Positions 25,389-34,367 of a stretch of DNA of 40,009 nucleotides are shown here, in pieces; position 1 is the first letter of the stretch; each line of letters opens with the position of its first letter. The translations under genes were made by a program, and so were the position numbers. This DNA is from Chelatococcus sp. GTDB taxonomy: Bacteria > Pseudomonadota > Alphaproteobacteria > Rhizobiales > Beijerinckiaceae. Below the pieces are notes generated by a model, which was given only the letters and a program-made list of their open reading frames with translations, was not told where the DNA came from and ran no database searches. The stretch lies in NCBI GenBank assembly GCA_003248805.1, contig QFQY01000043.1:1-40009 (forward strand), read 5' to 3'.

Positions 25389-26360
25389 TTACGCGCGACG
25401 CCAGCCCGCGCCGAGAGCGAGCCCGTCGCCAGCCGAGGCCGGAACGCCGAGTTCGCGCCGCCAGGCGCCCGGAGTCGTGCCCGCCATCTGCCGGAAGACA
25501 CGCGTGAAGTGGCTCTGATCGCCGAAGCCGCAGATGAGCGCGACATCGGACAGCGCGACATGGGGCTGCGCCAGCAGACGCTTCGCCTCCTCGACCCGAA
25601 GCTTCATGAGATAGCGATGCGGAGCGAGGCCGGTGCTGCGGCGGAAAGCCCGGGCGAAGTGGCTGGGCGTGAGCTGGCACTCGTCCGCGACCTGCGCGAT
25701 CGTCAGATCCGTCGCCAGGCGCGCGGCCATGATGTCCTTCGCCCGGCGTTCCTGCCACGGCGCCAGACGGCCCGGCCGAGAGACGTCAGGCGCCTGCAGG
25801 CCGCCATAAGCCTGGGCGAAATAGGTCAGAAAGCTCAGCCCCAACTGGTCGATCAGCAGCCGGTTGGAACCGGGTTCCATGCTCGCCTGGAGAAGGGCTT
25901 CCGACAGGGCGAACATGATCGGGTCCGGATCGTTCCGGTCCCAGGTCAAGCGCGAGATCGGCCGGGCGCCGTGGCGATCCACCACCTCCGACAGGGCCTG
26001 GGACGGGACATAGAACTGAAGGGCATCGAAGCGCCCGCGAAACTCCCATTGCGGCTTGTCTCGCAGATCGCTGATGCAGACGGCCCGTGCGGCGACGCTG
26101 CCCGAGGACTGCTTGCGGCCGTCGAGCCAGCAGGAGCGGCACTCCAGGTCGTCGAGCTGGAAAAGGATCGAGAACGCATCTTCGCAGGGCGCCGGCGCGG
26201 TTCGGTCCCGAATGCGCCGGTCGCATGAGAGCCGGGTGGCCGCGAGGCCGAGACGGTCGTTCAGCCTGAGCTCCGCGAGAGCGTGCCCCTGCATCCGGAA
26301 ATGCTCGGCGACGCGCCTGCCGAAGAATCCCGTTTCCCCGTCCACCTCCGACATCTGCAT
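25389..26360 (-). CDS. AraC family transcriptional regulator
   Basis: A 323-residue regulator. The C-terminal 100 residues contain both helix-turn-helix units: LTIAQVADECQLTPSHFARA and the second with LSDVALICGFGDQSHFTRVF, followed by the usual GTTPGAWRRE. The N-terminal region (about 1-200) is a ligand or dimer domain without a recognised subfamily. The frame is open to 26471, but the ATG at 26360 with GAGGG upstream gives the usual length. It is convergent with the exporter/porin genes, 69 bases away, and is the likely regulator of the 18195-25319 series; no operator was located. Confidence 0.9.
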   Translation of the reverse strand: MQMSEVDGETGFFGRRVAEHFRMQGHALAELRLNDRLGLAATRLSCDRRIRDRTAPAPCEDAFSILFQLDDLECRSCWLDGRKQSSGSVAARAVCISDLRDKPQWEFRGRFDALQFYVPSQALSEVVDRHGARPISRLTWDRNDPDPIMFALSEALLQASMEPGSNRLLIDQLGLSFLTYFAQAYGGLQAPDVSRPGRLAPWQERRAKDIMAARLATDLTIAQVADECQLTPSHFARAFRRSTGLAPHRYLMKLRVEEAKRLLAQPHVALSDVALICGFGDQSHFTRVFRQMAGTTPGAWRRELGVPASAGDGLALGAGWRRA

Positions 26361-26608
26361 GGGTCGCGACCCTCGTTGACTGTGAGCGTCCGAAAGCCGA
26401 CAGAAACGCCAGCGGTCAGGCGTACCGCGATGCGTGCTCGCCGAAGGGTCGGGAGCCGCGCCGCCCACCATGTTGACTCAAGCATAGCCGAGATCGGTCG
26501 CGAAAACGAGGCGCGACGGGACATGCCCTCGGCTCGGCCGCACCGTGGGGCGCAGCGCGGGCGAGGGGGCTCTCGCGATCACGCTTCCGAACGCCGGCCG
26601 CTCGCGCA
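26361..26608. other. Non-coding spacer upstream of AraC gene
   Basis: The stretch separating the AraC start from the ABC-transporter remnant holds no frame with a recognisable domain. It should contain the promoter of the AraC gene. No palindrome or repeat was noticed. Confidence 0.4.
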
Positions 26609-26760
26609 TCATCGAAATCCGGCCGCCTGGAGGTCGAAGAGCTCGGTGTCTCGCGCGCGAGCGCCATCAGCTCGGCATGACTGCCGCTCTCGAGGATGGA
26701 GCCGTTCTCCAGCACGAGGATACGATCGGCGACGTCCGCCATCCGCCCGGCGAGATATGC
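26609..26760 (-). pseudogene. ABC exporter ATPase, C-terminal fragment
   Basis: The minus strand encodes the tail of an MsbA-type exporter ATPase: ADRILVLENGSILESGSH and AELMALA, then, after a one-base frame change in the CG repeat at about 26651-26660, the natural end DTELFDLQAAGFR followed by TGA at 26609. The Walker A, signature and Walker B regions are absent; upstream of about 26760 similarity fades (the H-loop region is garbled). It is thus a truncated, frameshifted leftover, probably from deletion when the flanking genes were joined. Confidence 0.6.
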
Positions 26761-26879
26761 GGAGGCCGGCGTGTCGTCACGGGGCACGCCGAATAGCGGG
26801 CAAGTCGATCTCGTTCTTTCAGTATTTCGAAAGCGCGCGGCCATAGCCTGTCGGCGTTATCCTCGCGAGAGACCGACGT

Positions 26880-28946
26880 TTGACGATACAGCGCAGCACT
26901 CGATCGTTCCCCGTGGACAGCGCTCTCCTGAACGCCGTCCTGGAACATGTCGACCAGGGAATTCTGATGGTCGACGCCAACGGCTATGTGGCTGTCTGCA
27001 ATCAGCGCGCCATGGACCTGCTCGGCCTGCCCCGCGAGCTGATGCGCTCCAATCCATCGTTCGAGGCGGTCAAGAGATGGCAGATGGAGCAGGGAGAGTT
27101 CGGGACTGTCACCGAGGAGCTCCTCCGCGCCATCAAATACGAGGGGATCAACGTCGAAATCCTGGACTACGAACGGCAGAGACCGGACGGGACGGTGCTC
27201 GAAGCGCGGACCAACCGCCTGCCCAATGGCGGCATGGTTCGGACGTTCACCGACATCACCGTGCGAAAAGCGGCCGAGAACGCGATCCGCGTCAGCGAGG
27301 AGCGCCTCAGGCTCGCCTTGCAGGCAAGCCGGATGGCCGCCTGGGAGCTCGATCTCGAGACGCTCTGGGTCGATCGGTCGGAGAACTCGATGGCGTTGCT
27401 CGGGATTGGCTCCGGGCCGGCGAGCGACTTCATCGACAGGGTCCACCCGGACGACCGGCAGATGGTGCAGGCCTTCTGGAAGACCGTCATCTCGGAAGGC
27501 AGCGGCGCTGTCGAGGTGCGCTATCGTTCGCCGAACGGCTCCCACACCTGGTTCGCGGTCAGGGCCGAGCGCAAGGACAGGAACCGGCTCATCGGGTTGA
27601 CCTTCGACATCGCGGATCGCAAGGCGGCCGAGGAAGCCATCTGGCGAACCGCCAACCACGACCCTCTGACGGGCCTGGCGAACCGGGCTCTCTTCCAGGC
27701 CCGCCTCGACGAGGCGTTGAAGAGCGCGGCTGCAGCCGGGACGGGGGTAGGGCTGCTGCTGCTGGATCTCGACGACTTCAAGGACGTCAACGACACGCTC
27801 GGCCATGCGGTCGGCGATCTCTTGCTTCGCGAGACGGCCTTTCGGCTCAGGAGCTTCATCGGGCCGAGCGACACCGTCGCGCGGCTCGGGGGCGACGAAT
27901 TCGCCGTGATCCTCGCCGATATCCCGGCGGGCGGCGCAGCCATGGCCATGGCGACGGAAATCGCCGAGGGCCTGCGGGCTCCCTTCCAGCACGAGGGACG
28001 AGCCCTGTCCACGACGGTCAGCATCGGGCTGGCCACCTTTCCGGAGCATCACCGCGATCCGGAAGAGTTGATGAAGGACGCCGACATCGCGCTCTACCGC
28101 GCGAAGGAGCAGGGGCGCAGCCAAGCCGTCGTTTACACCAGCGCCGCCCGCAAGACGATGGAACATCGCGTGACCCTCGCGCATGATGTGCGCGAAGGGC
28201 TCGCAGCGCGGCAGTTCGTTCCCCATTACCAGCCCAAAGTGTCGCTGGTCACGGGCCGGATCGTCGGCTTCGAGGCCCTCGCGCGGTGGCAACACCCGAC
28301 CAAGGGGCTCCTCACGCCGGACTATTTCGGCTCGATGTTCGCCGAGCCGGCCATTTCGATGGCGCTGGGCGAGCAGATGATCCGCCAGGTTGCGGCCGAT
28401 GTGCGGTCATGGCTGGATCAGGGGCTCGAATGCGGCCGCGTGGCGGTCAATCTGTCTTCGGCCGAAATCTCCGATCCGAGGCTCGCCGACAGGATCATCC
28501 GCATCCTCGACGATGCCCGGGTGCCCGCGGCGCATTTCGAGGTGGAAGTGACGGAAACGGCCTTCCTCGGTCGCAGGACGGCGACGGCGTCGCTCATCCT
28601 GAACATGTTGCACCAGGCCGGCATCTCGATCGCTCTGGACGACTTCGGGACCGGCTTCGCGTCGCTGCTCCATCTCAAGCAGTTCCCGGTGGATCACAAC
28701 AAGATCGACCAGAGCTTCGTTCGGAACCTGATCAGCGACGACAGCGACGCCGCGATCGTCGCCGCCATCGTGAGCCTCGGCCACGCCATGGGCATGCATA
28801 CGACCGCGGAAGGCGTCGAGAGCTCCCAGCAGGCCGCACGGCTGAGAGAAGCAGGCTGCGATTCCGCTCAGGGCTATTTCTACGCGAAGCCCCTGCAAGG
28901 GGAGGCGGTGCCGACAACGATCCGGAGCTGGTCCTCCGCAGGATAG
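26880..28946 (+). CDS. PAS-PAS-GGDEF-EAL cyclic-di-GMP enzyme
   Basis: A 688-residue soluble protein. It has a PAS domain (about 15-130, LEHVDQGILMVDANGYV), a second PAS/PAC (about 140-250, ending LIGLTFDIADRKAAEEAI), a GGDEF domain with intact RLGGDEF (motif at 337-341), and an EAL domain with FEALARW (465-467), NLSS, EVTET, LDDFGTG, HNKIDQSFV, TAEGVES and SAQGYFYAKPL. Both active sites look complete, so it may make and break cyclic-di-GMP. The I-site position five residues before GGDEF reads GPSD instead of RxxD, so product inhibition is probably lost. The start is TTG at 26880; no closer ATG keeps the first PAS domain. No membrane segment is seen. Neighbours give no pathway hint. Confidence 0.92.
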   Translation: MTIQRSTRSFPVDSALLNAVLEHVDQGILMVDANGYVAVCNQRAMDLLGLPRELMRSNPSFEAVKRWQMEQGEFGTVTEELLRAIKYEGINVEILDYERQRPDGTVLEARTNRLPNGGMVRTFTDITVRKAAENAIRVSEERLRLALQASRMAAWELDLETLWVDRSENSMALLGIGSGPASDFIDRVHPDDRQMVQAFWKTVISEGSGAVEVRYRSPNGSHTWFAVRAERKDRNRLIGLTFDIADRKAAEEAIWRTANHDPLTGLANRALFQARLDEALKSAAAAGTGVGLLLLDLDDFKDVNDTLGHAVGDLLLRETAFRLRSFIGPSDTVARLGGDEFAVILADIPAGGAAMAMATEIAEGLRAPFQHEGRALSTTVSIGLATFPEHHRDPEELMKDADIALYRAKEQGRSQAVVYTSAARKTMEHRVTLAHDVREGLAARQFVPHYQPKVSLVTGRIVGFEALARWQHPTKGLLTPDYFGSMFAEPAISMALGEQMIRQVAADVRSWLDQGLECGRVAVNLSSAEISDPRLADRIIRILDDARVPAAHFEVEVTETAFLGRRTATASLILNMLHQAGISIALDDFGTGFASLLHLKQFPVDHNKIDQSFVRNLISDDSDAAIVAAIVSLGHAMGMHTTAEGVESSQQAARLREAGCDSAQGYFYAKPLQGEAVPTTIRSWSSAG

Positions 28947-28951
28947 AGTAT

Positions 28952-28976
28952 CGGACCGGAAATCCTCCTCGGTCCG
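28952..28976 (+). terminator. Hairpin after the GGDEF-EAL gene
   Basis: CGGACCG and CGGTCCG form a 7-bp stem around an 11-base loop starting five bases after the stop codon. There is no T-run, so termination is plausible rather than certain. Confidence 0.45.
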
Positions 28977-29108
28977 GTGATCTCACGCCTCGTCTCGGCG
29001 TCGGCTTTCCCGAGAACCGCATTCCGCTTTTCGGGCGGCTGCCACAGGCGGCGTGCCGTCGCCACGCTCAGCTTGCAGGGCATTTGGTGAATGAGCCTAG
29101 AGTCGCTC

Positions 29109-29232
29109 CTAGTATCTGAGTCTCTCAGTGGCTTATGTCATTGAAAACATTGGAGTGATGTTGAGCTATATCTGAGTCTCGGACCGCTATTTCCGAGTCG
29201 ATTAGCATCCTCCGTCGCTATATCTGAGTCTC
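29109..29232 (+). repeat. Iterated 15-bp direct repeat CTATATCTGAGTCTC
   Basis: The motif occurs at 29166-29180 and 29218-29232 exactly, at 29109-29124 with one extra base (CTAGTATCTGAGTCTC) and at 29187-29199 in a degenerate form (CTATTTCCGAGTC). All copies are on the same strand, 21 to 57 bases apart, within the most AT-rich stretch of the window. Multiple short direct repeats of this kind are typical of transposon ends (for example the IS21 family) or of protein-binding arrays. No transposase frame is recognisable nearby. Confidence 0.65.
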
Positions 29233-29627
29233 TTTCTGCGATCACGATTGCGCATGTTTCGGACGCTCCCGGCACGCGTTTGAATAAGATTGTTCTGGCG
29301 AATTGCCCCATGGATTGCGGGAGCGGCCTTCGCTGGAGGCTAGCGCAGCGCCGTGTCCGGCGGGTTCGGGTACTTACTGGTCCTGTGGAGAGTCGAGCGG
29401 AGTTGGCCCTATGCCGACATCGAGGACGTCTGCTTTCGGATAGTGAGGCAGCGTCGGGAGCTCAGTTGCAGACGCGGCCGCTTGCCGGCGATCGGAGCGG
29501 AGGCTTCGGACATCCGGCCTGCCGCTACCAGGTGAGCTGGAGCTGGCGCCTGGCCGGTTTCCCATTGAGTAGCGGATTCGATATGGGGCCTTGTGGCGAT
29601 GCGGCGGCTGTCATGGCCTCGTCATTG
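29233..29627. other. Gene-free stretch
   Basis: Several overlapping frames are open here on both strands, but none has a domain, a convincing start or the codon bias of the neighbours. It joins the repeat array to the autotransporter remnant and is probably degraded sequence. Confidence 0.4.
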
Positions 29628-29880
29628 TCAGACGCCGACCCTGATCTGTGCGGTCCTACCGAATCGTCTGGTGTGGGCGGAGAGCTCGCCGTCGAGACGG
29701 AGGTCGAGGGTAAAGCGCTCGGTGAGCCTGGCGTCGAGGCCTGCCGCGAGGAGCACGGCGCTCGCATCGGGCCTGCTACATTGGGTTCTGAAGTGCGTAC
29801 TGGGCAGTGCGAATGAAGCTGCCGCCGACCTGGGTATCGCGCTGGAAATAGTGCGCCCAAGATGATCTGGTTGAACTCGG
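29628..29880 (-). pseudogene. Autotransporter beta-barrel C-terminal remnant
   Basis: One minus-strand frame ends AVLLAAGLDARLTERFTLDL followed by RLDGELSAHTRRFGRTAQIR and VGV before TGA at 29628. This is the pattern of the last two strands of an autotransporter barrel. Upstream, pieces in shifted frames (SAEFNQIILGA, then YFQRDTQVGGSFI) fit the preceding strands, so at least two frameshifts are present. The final residue is valine, not the usual phenylalanine. No start or passenger domain remains. It lies directly downstream of the DUF900 hydrolase gene on the same strand. Confidence 0.5.
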
Positions 29881-29936
29881 CCGATCGCTGCGAGCTGGAT
29901 GCGTTATCGGGCCGATCACTTGTTCGGCCCGAGGCT

Positions 29937-31235
29937 TCAGTATGAAGCTCTGCCGTTCACGATCGGGGATTTCGGTGCCGTCAATCGGTTTTCGAGCATG
30001 TGCCGCGGGATGCTGAGAGCGGCTTTGGCGGCCGCCCCGGCGAGTCCAGCTGTCCCGACAGCCACGATTCCCACCGAATCCGCCAGGTTCTCCTGGCCGG
30101 GCTGCAAAGACTGTCCGGCCAGCGTTCTGCCCAGCAGCGCTATGATCTGGGGGCTGTCTGCGAAAGCATTGTGGCCGAGGGGGTCCTTTGAGTCCGACGT
30201 ACTGGTATCGATGACGGTGATGCCAAGCTGCTTGAGGATGTCCTCATAGGGCCTCGGATCCGCCCCGCCGACCCGGTTGACGCCGCCCGAGATCAAGCGG
30301 GAAATGCCGAGCGCCTTGTCGGCGGTGGAGGTCAGAATGGTGAAGCGCGGCAGCTTCGGCCCCATTTCGATGATCTGACGCCTGAAGACATCGACATCGA
30401 TATCGGGCGAGGCCAGCACGACGTTGTCGACCTTCGCAGGCAAGGCGTGCTCGCGCATCGCGGCGCCGCGCAACGCTTCCATTGTCAGCCAGGTCCCCAT
30501 GGAATGGGCGAGGATCGTGATCTCGCCGACATCGGGACTCTTCGCCGCCTTGATGATCAGATCCTCGAGGGCGCGACGCGAATAGGTGGTGCTCTCCTTG
30601 TCGTAGAGATAATCGAAGACGCTGGCGCGCGAGGGCCAGGTGAACAGGATCGGCGCGGCATCGATCCCGGCATCGTGCTTGATCTGGGCGAGGCGGAAAA
30701 CTGCGTCGGCATAGGTGTTGTTGAAGCCGTGCACGAAGATGAGCGCCTGGCGCCTGCGGTTCCGATGCTTGCGGAACCAGTCGAGCAGCTGCGGCTCGGA
30801 GGCGACCTTCTGGGTGGCGAGAACGGCGAAATCATGCTCGGGATCGGCCGGGATGCGCCCCGGCCACTGAATTTCCCCGAGCTTGCGGTTGCGAGCCGGC
30901 GGAATGGAGACGTCAAGACTGTCGAAAGAAACCGCGCTTCCGCGCTCGCCCGAATAGAGTTGGCCGGGATCATCGGCAGGCTGGCGTGTCGTGACCACCA
31001 GCATGCCGACCCGTGCGCTCTCGCCGGCTGCCGCAGCGACCGGCAGGAGCACGCTTTCCGGCCGGCTTGAGCACCCCGCCAGCATGAGCAGGACGGCCGG
31101 GAGAAGCCAGGCGGGCCGGGGCCGCGTCCGTTTCACACCGGTTCGTTCGCCAGCCGGGGTGGCCGGGTTCGCGCCGACACGGCGAGGTCGCCACAGAGCT
31201 CGCTTTGGAGACGGAAGGCCAAGCGGGTTGCTCAT
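29937..31235 (-). CDS. Alpha/beta hydrolase (DUF900) lipoprotein
   Basis: A 400-to-437-residue protein depending on start. A signal with lipobox PAVLLMLAGCSS precedes a DUF900 esterase/lipase-like domain: ALIFVHGFNNTYADAVFRLA (oxyanion region), APILFTWPSRASVFDYLYD and nucleophile elbow ILAHSMGTWLTMEAL. The conserved VVLASPDIDVDVF follows. It is probably anchored to the outer or inner membrane facing the periplasm; substrate unknown. Starts at 31250 (ATG), 31235 (ATG, with GGAG nine bases upstream, used here) and 31136 (GTG, just before the signal peptide) are all possible. The gene is 43 bases or less downstream of the RND pump gene and may belong to its operon. Confidence 0.85.
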   Translation of the reverse strand: MSNPLGLPSPKRALWRPRRVGANPATPAGERTGVKRTRPRPAWLLPAVLLMLAGCSSRPESVLLPVAAAAGESARVGMLVVTTRQPADDPGQLYSGERGSAVSFDSLDVSIPPARNRKLGEIQWPGRIPADPEHDFAVLATQKVASEPQLLDWFRKHRNRRRQALIFVHGFNNTYADAVFRLAQIKHDAGIDAAPILFTWPSRASVFDYLYDKESTTYSRRALEDLIIKAAKSPDVGEITILAHSMGTWLTMEALRGAAMREHALPAKVDNVVLASPDIDVDVFRRQIIEMGPKLPRFTILTSTADKALGISRLISGGVNRVGGADPRPYEDILKQLGITVIDTSTSDSKDPLGHNAFADSPQIIALLGRTLAGQSLQPGQENLADSVGIVAVGTAGLAGAAAKAALSIPRHMLENRLTAPKSPIVNGRASY

Positions 31236-31277
31236 CGTCGCAGGCTCCATCGGGAACAGGGCTCCACCGGCAAACGG

Positions 31278-34200
31278 CTAATGGGCGGCGGAATGCTCCA
31301 ATGCGGGAGGCTGCTGCGCGGCATCCGGTTTCGGTTCCTTGAGGCGGAACCAGGCGATGTAGAGCGCGGGCAGAAAGAGCAGCGTCAGCACGGTGCCGAC
31401 GATGATGCCGCCCATCATCGCATAGGCCATCGGGCCCCAGAACACCTCGCGGGCGATCGGGATCAGGGCGAGGCTGGCTGCTGCGGCCGTCAGCAGGATC
31501 GGCCGCATGCGATGCTCCGTCGCCTCGATCACCGCCGTCCAGCCGTCCATGCCTTCGCCGCGCAGATGCTCGATCTGGATGACGAGGATGACCGAGTTGC
31601 GGATCAGGATTCCGATCAGGGCCAGCACGCCGAGAATCGCGACGAAGCCGAGCGGCGCCCCGCTGGGGAGGAGCGCGGCGACAACGCCGATCAGGCCCAG
31701 CGGCGCGACGACGACGACGAGGAAGAGCCGCTGGAAGCTCTGGAGCTGGATCATCAGGATCGTCGCCATGGCGAACAGCATGATCGGGACGATGGCGATG
31801 ATCGGGGATTGCCCCTTGGCGCTTTCCTCGACGGCGCCGCCGGTGACGATCCGATAGCCGGCAGGCAGCGTCCCGGAGATCTCGCCGATGCGCCCGGTCA
31901 GCTGCTCGACGACCGTCGCCGGCTGGACCGTGCCATCGACCGCCGCCTTGACGGTGATCGTCGGCAGGCGGCCGCGCCGCCAGACCACGGGCTGCTCCGA
32001 TTCGTAGCGGAAATTGGCCACCGCCGCGAGCGGGACGGCCTTGCCCGCGCTGGTCTGGATCTGCAGGTTCTGCAGGGTTTCGATGGAGGAGCGCTCGCCG
32101 TCGCGGGCGCGGCCCATCACGCTCACCAGATAGATGCTGTCGCGGACCTGCGTCGCCGTCGTGCCGCCGATGATGCCGTTGAGAGCGGTTGCGATCGTCT
32201 CGGAGGTGATGCCGAGCTGGGCGGCCTTGTCCTGCAGCACATCGACCTTCACCACGCGGCCGGGCTCGTTCCAGTCATAGACGATATCGGTCAAATGGTT
32301 GTTCCCGGACAGCGCGGTCGCCACCTTCTGGGCGAGGCTCCGCACGGTCTGCAGATCGGGGCCGCTGATGCGGTACTGGACCGCGCGCCCGACCGGGGGG
32401 CCGATGTCGAGCAGGTGGACATAGGCGTCTGTCCCGACGAAGTCGCGCGCGATGATGCTCTGTACCTTGGCCCGCAGGCGGTCGCGCGCCGCGATGTCGC
32501 GCGTGACGATTACGATCTGGCCGAAATTCGGGCTGGACGGCTGCACGTCGTAGGAAAGCACGAAGCGAACCGCGCCCTGGCCGACATAGGACGACCAATG
32601 CTCGATATCGGGATCGCCCACCAAGGCGAGCTTCTCGAAGCGGTCCATCTGCGCGCGGGTTTCGGTGATCGAGGCGTTCTGCGCCACCGTCCAGTCGACA
32701 ATGAGCTCGCGCCGGTCCGAGGAGGGGAAGAACTGCTGCTGGACATAGGCCATGCCGCCGACCGCAATGGCAAAGGCTATCACCGTTGCAGTGATCGTCA
32801 GCCACTTCCAGCGCACGCAGAGGCGCAGCAGGCCCGAGAACAGCCGAGCGAAACGGCCGGGACCGTCATGATGCTGCTTCATCGTCTTGGGCAGCAGCGT
32901 CACGCCGAGCAGCGGCACGAACAGGACCGCAACGATCCAGGACACCAGCAGCGCGACGGCGATGACGACGAACAGCGTGAAGGTGAACTCGCCCGCCGCG
33001 CTGCTGTTCAACCCGACGGGAATGAAGCTCGCGACGGTGACGAGCGTGCCCGTCAGCATGGGAAAGGCGGTCGAGACATAGACGTGGGTCGCCGCCTTCT
33101 CCAGCGTGTCGCCCAGCTCCAGCCGAGCCACCATCATCTCCACCGCGATCATGGCGTCGTCGACGAGGAGACCGAGCGCGATGATCAGCGCGCCCAGCGA
33201 AATGCGCTGCAGCGAGATGCCGAACAGCTCCATGGCGACGAAGGTGATCGCGAGCACCAGCGGGATGGTGATCGCCACCACGAGGCCCGCCCGCATGCCG
33301 AGGCTGACGAAGCTCACCAGCAGCACGATCACCACCGCCTCGAACAGGGCCTTGGTGAAGCCGCCGACGGCTTCCTCGACGATCGCGGGCTGGTCGGAGA
33401 CCAGATGCACGCCGATGCCGATCGGAAGCTCGGATTCGATCTTCGCCATCTCCAGCTTCAGCGCCTCGCCGAAATGCAGGAGATTGGCGTTGGGCTTCAT
33501 GCCGATCGCCAGGCCGATCGCAGGCTTGCCGTCAACCCGGAAGAGGGAGGTCGGCGGATCGACATAGCCGCGGCTGATGGTGGCGACGTCGCCCAGGCGG
33601 AAGAACCGGTCGTTGATCCGCAGATTGATCGCGCGGAGGCTGTCCTCGGAGGTGAACTGGCCTCCGACGCGCACGCTGATGCGTTCGCCCTGCGCCTCGA
33701 TCGTGCCCGATGGGCTGATCGCGTTCTGGGCCCTCAACGTGTCGACGACGAGTTGCTGCGTCAGCCCCAGCGCCGCGATCTGGCGGGTCGAGAACTGAAG
33801 GTAGATCACCTCGTCCTGCGCGCCGACGACGTCGACCTTGCCGATATTGGGCACGGCCAGGATCTTGGCGCGGATGCCCTCGACGTAATCGCGCAGCTGC
33901 CGCTGGCTGAAGCCGTCAGCGGTGAAGGCGTATATGTTGCCGTAGACGTCGCCGAAACTGTCGTTGAAGGACGGCCCGACGACACCGTCGGGGAGCTGGC
34001 TCTTGATGTCGGCGATCATGTTGCGGACTTTCGCCCAGATCGCGGGGATGTCCTTCGCCTTGGTGGTGTCCTTGAGGTTGACGAAGATCGTCGTCATCCC
34101 TGGCATGTTGAGGCTCTTGGCGTAGTCGAAGCTGTCGAGTTCCTCGAGCTTCTTCTCGATCCGGTCGGTGACCTGGTCGATCACGTCCTCGACGGTCGCG

Positions 34201-34367
34201 CCCGGCCAGCGGGCCTGGATGATCATCGTCTTGATCGTGAAGTCGGGATCTTCCGCCCGCCCGAGATTGAAATAGGACATCAGCCCGGCGATCGACGCCA
34301 CGAGCATGAAATACCAGATGAGGGAGCGGTGCCTGAGCGCCCAGTCGGATAGATTGAAGGGCGTCAC
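31278..34367 (-). CDS. RND efflux pump, inner-membrane subunit (AcrB-like)
   Basis: A 1029-residue resistance-nodulation-division transporter with the classical 12-helix plan. Helix 1 is at the N-terminus (SLIWYFMLVASIAGLMSYFN), followed by a large periplasmic loop with ARWPGATVEDVIDQVTDRIE. The proton-relay pair lies in LIIALGLLVDDAMIAVEMMV (helix 4), and the second periplasmic loop precedes IAIVPIMLFAMATILMIQLQ. It belongs to the VexF/YegN-like branch rather than close AcrB homologues. It exports small toxic compounds by proton motive force. The start overlaps the second membrane-fusion gene by four bases. No outer-membrane factor gene is in the window, so it must use one encoded elsewhere. 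Confidence 0.95.
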   Translation of the reverse strand: MTPFNLSDWALRHRSLIWYFMLVASIAGLMSYFNLGRAEDPDFTIKTMIIQARWPGATVEDVIDQVTDRIEKKLEELDSFDYAKSLNMPGMTTIFVNLKDTTKAKDIPAIWAKVRNMIADIKSQLPDGVVGPSFNDSFGDVYGNIYAFTADGFSQRQLRDYVEGIRAKILAVPNIGKVDVVGAQDEVIYLQFSTRQIAALGLTQQLVVDTLRAQNAISPSGTIEAQGERISVRVGGQFTSEDSLRAINLRINDRFFRLGDVATISRGYVDPPTSLFRVDGKPAIGLAIGMKPNANLLHFGEALKLEMAKIESELPIGIGVHLVSDQPAIVEEAVGGFTKALFEAVVIVLLVSFVSLGMRAGLVVAITIPLVLAITFVAMELFGISLQRISLGALIIALGLLVDDAMIAVEMMVARLELGDTLEKAATHVYVSTAFPMLTGTLVTVASFIPVGLNSSAAGEFTFTLFVVIAVALLVSWIVAVLFVPLLGVTLLPKTMKQHHDGPGRFARLFSGLLRLCVRWKWLTITATVIAFAIAVGGMAYVQQQFFPSSDRRELIVDWTVAQNASITETRAQMDRFEKLALVGDPDIEHWSSYVGQGAVRFVLSYDVQPSSPNFGQIVIVTRDIAARDRLRAKVQSIIARDFVGTDAYVHLLDIGPPVGRAVQYRISGPDLQTVRSLAQKVATALSGNNHLTDIVYDWNEPGRVVKVDVLQDKAAQLGITSETIATALNGIIGGTTATQVRDSIYLVSVMGRARDGERSSIETLQNLQIQTSAGKAVPLAAVANFRYESEQPVVWRRGRLPTITVKAAVDGTVQPATVVEQLTGRIGEISGTLPAGYRIVTGGAVEESAKGQSPIIAIVPIMLFAMATILMIQLQSFQRLFLVVVVAPLGLIGVVAALLPSGAPLGFVAILGVLALIGILIRNSVILVIQIEHLRGEGMDGWTAVIEATEHRMRPILLTAAAASLALIPIAREVFWGPMAYAMMGGIIVGTVLTLLFLPALYIAWFRLKEPKPDAAQQPPALEHSAAH

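Noticed and set aside
29280..29816. 178-codon plus-strand open frame in the gene-poor stretch
   Set aside because: No domain, no ribosome binding site, and the opposite strand shows autotransporter-like motifs over its second half.
31281..34352. 1023-codon plus-strand open frame opposite the RND pump gene
   Set aside because: Mirror of the pump coding strand; hydrophilic low-complexity product, no domain, and the minus strand encodes a complete AcrB-type protein.
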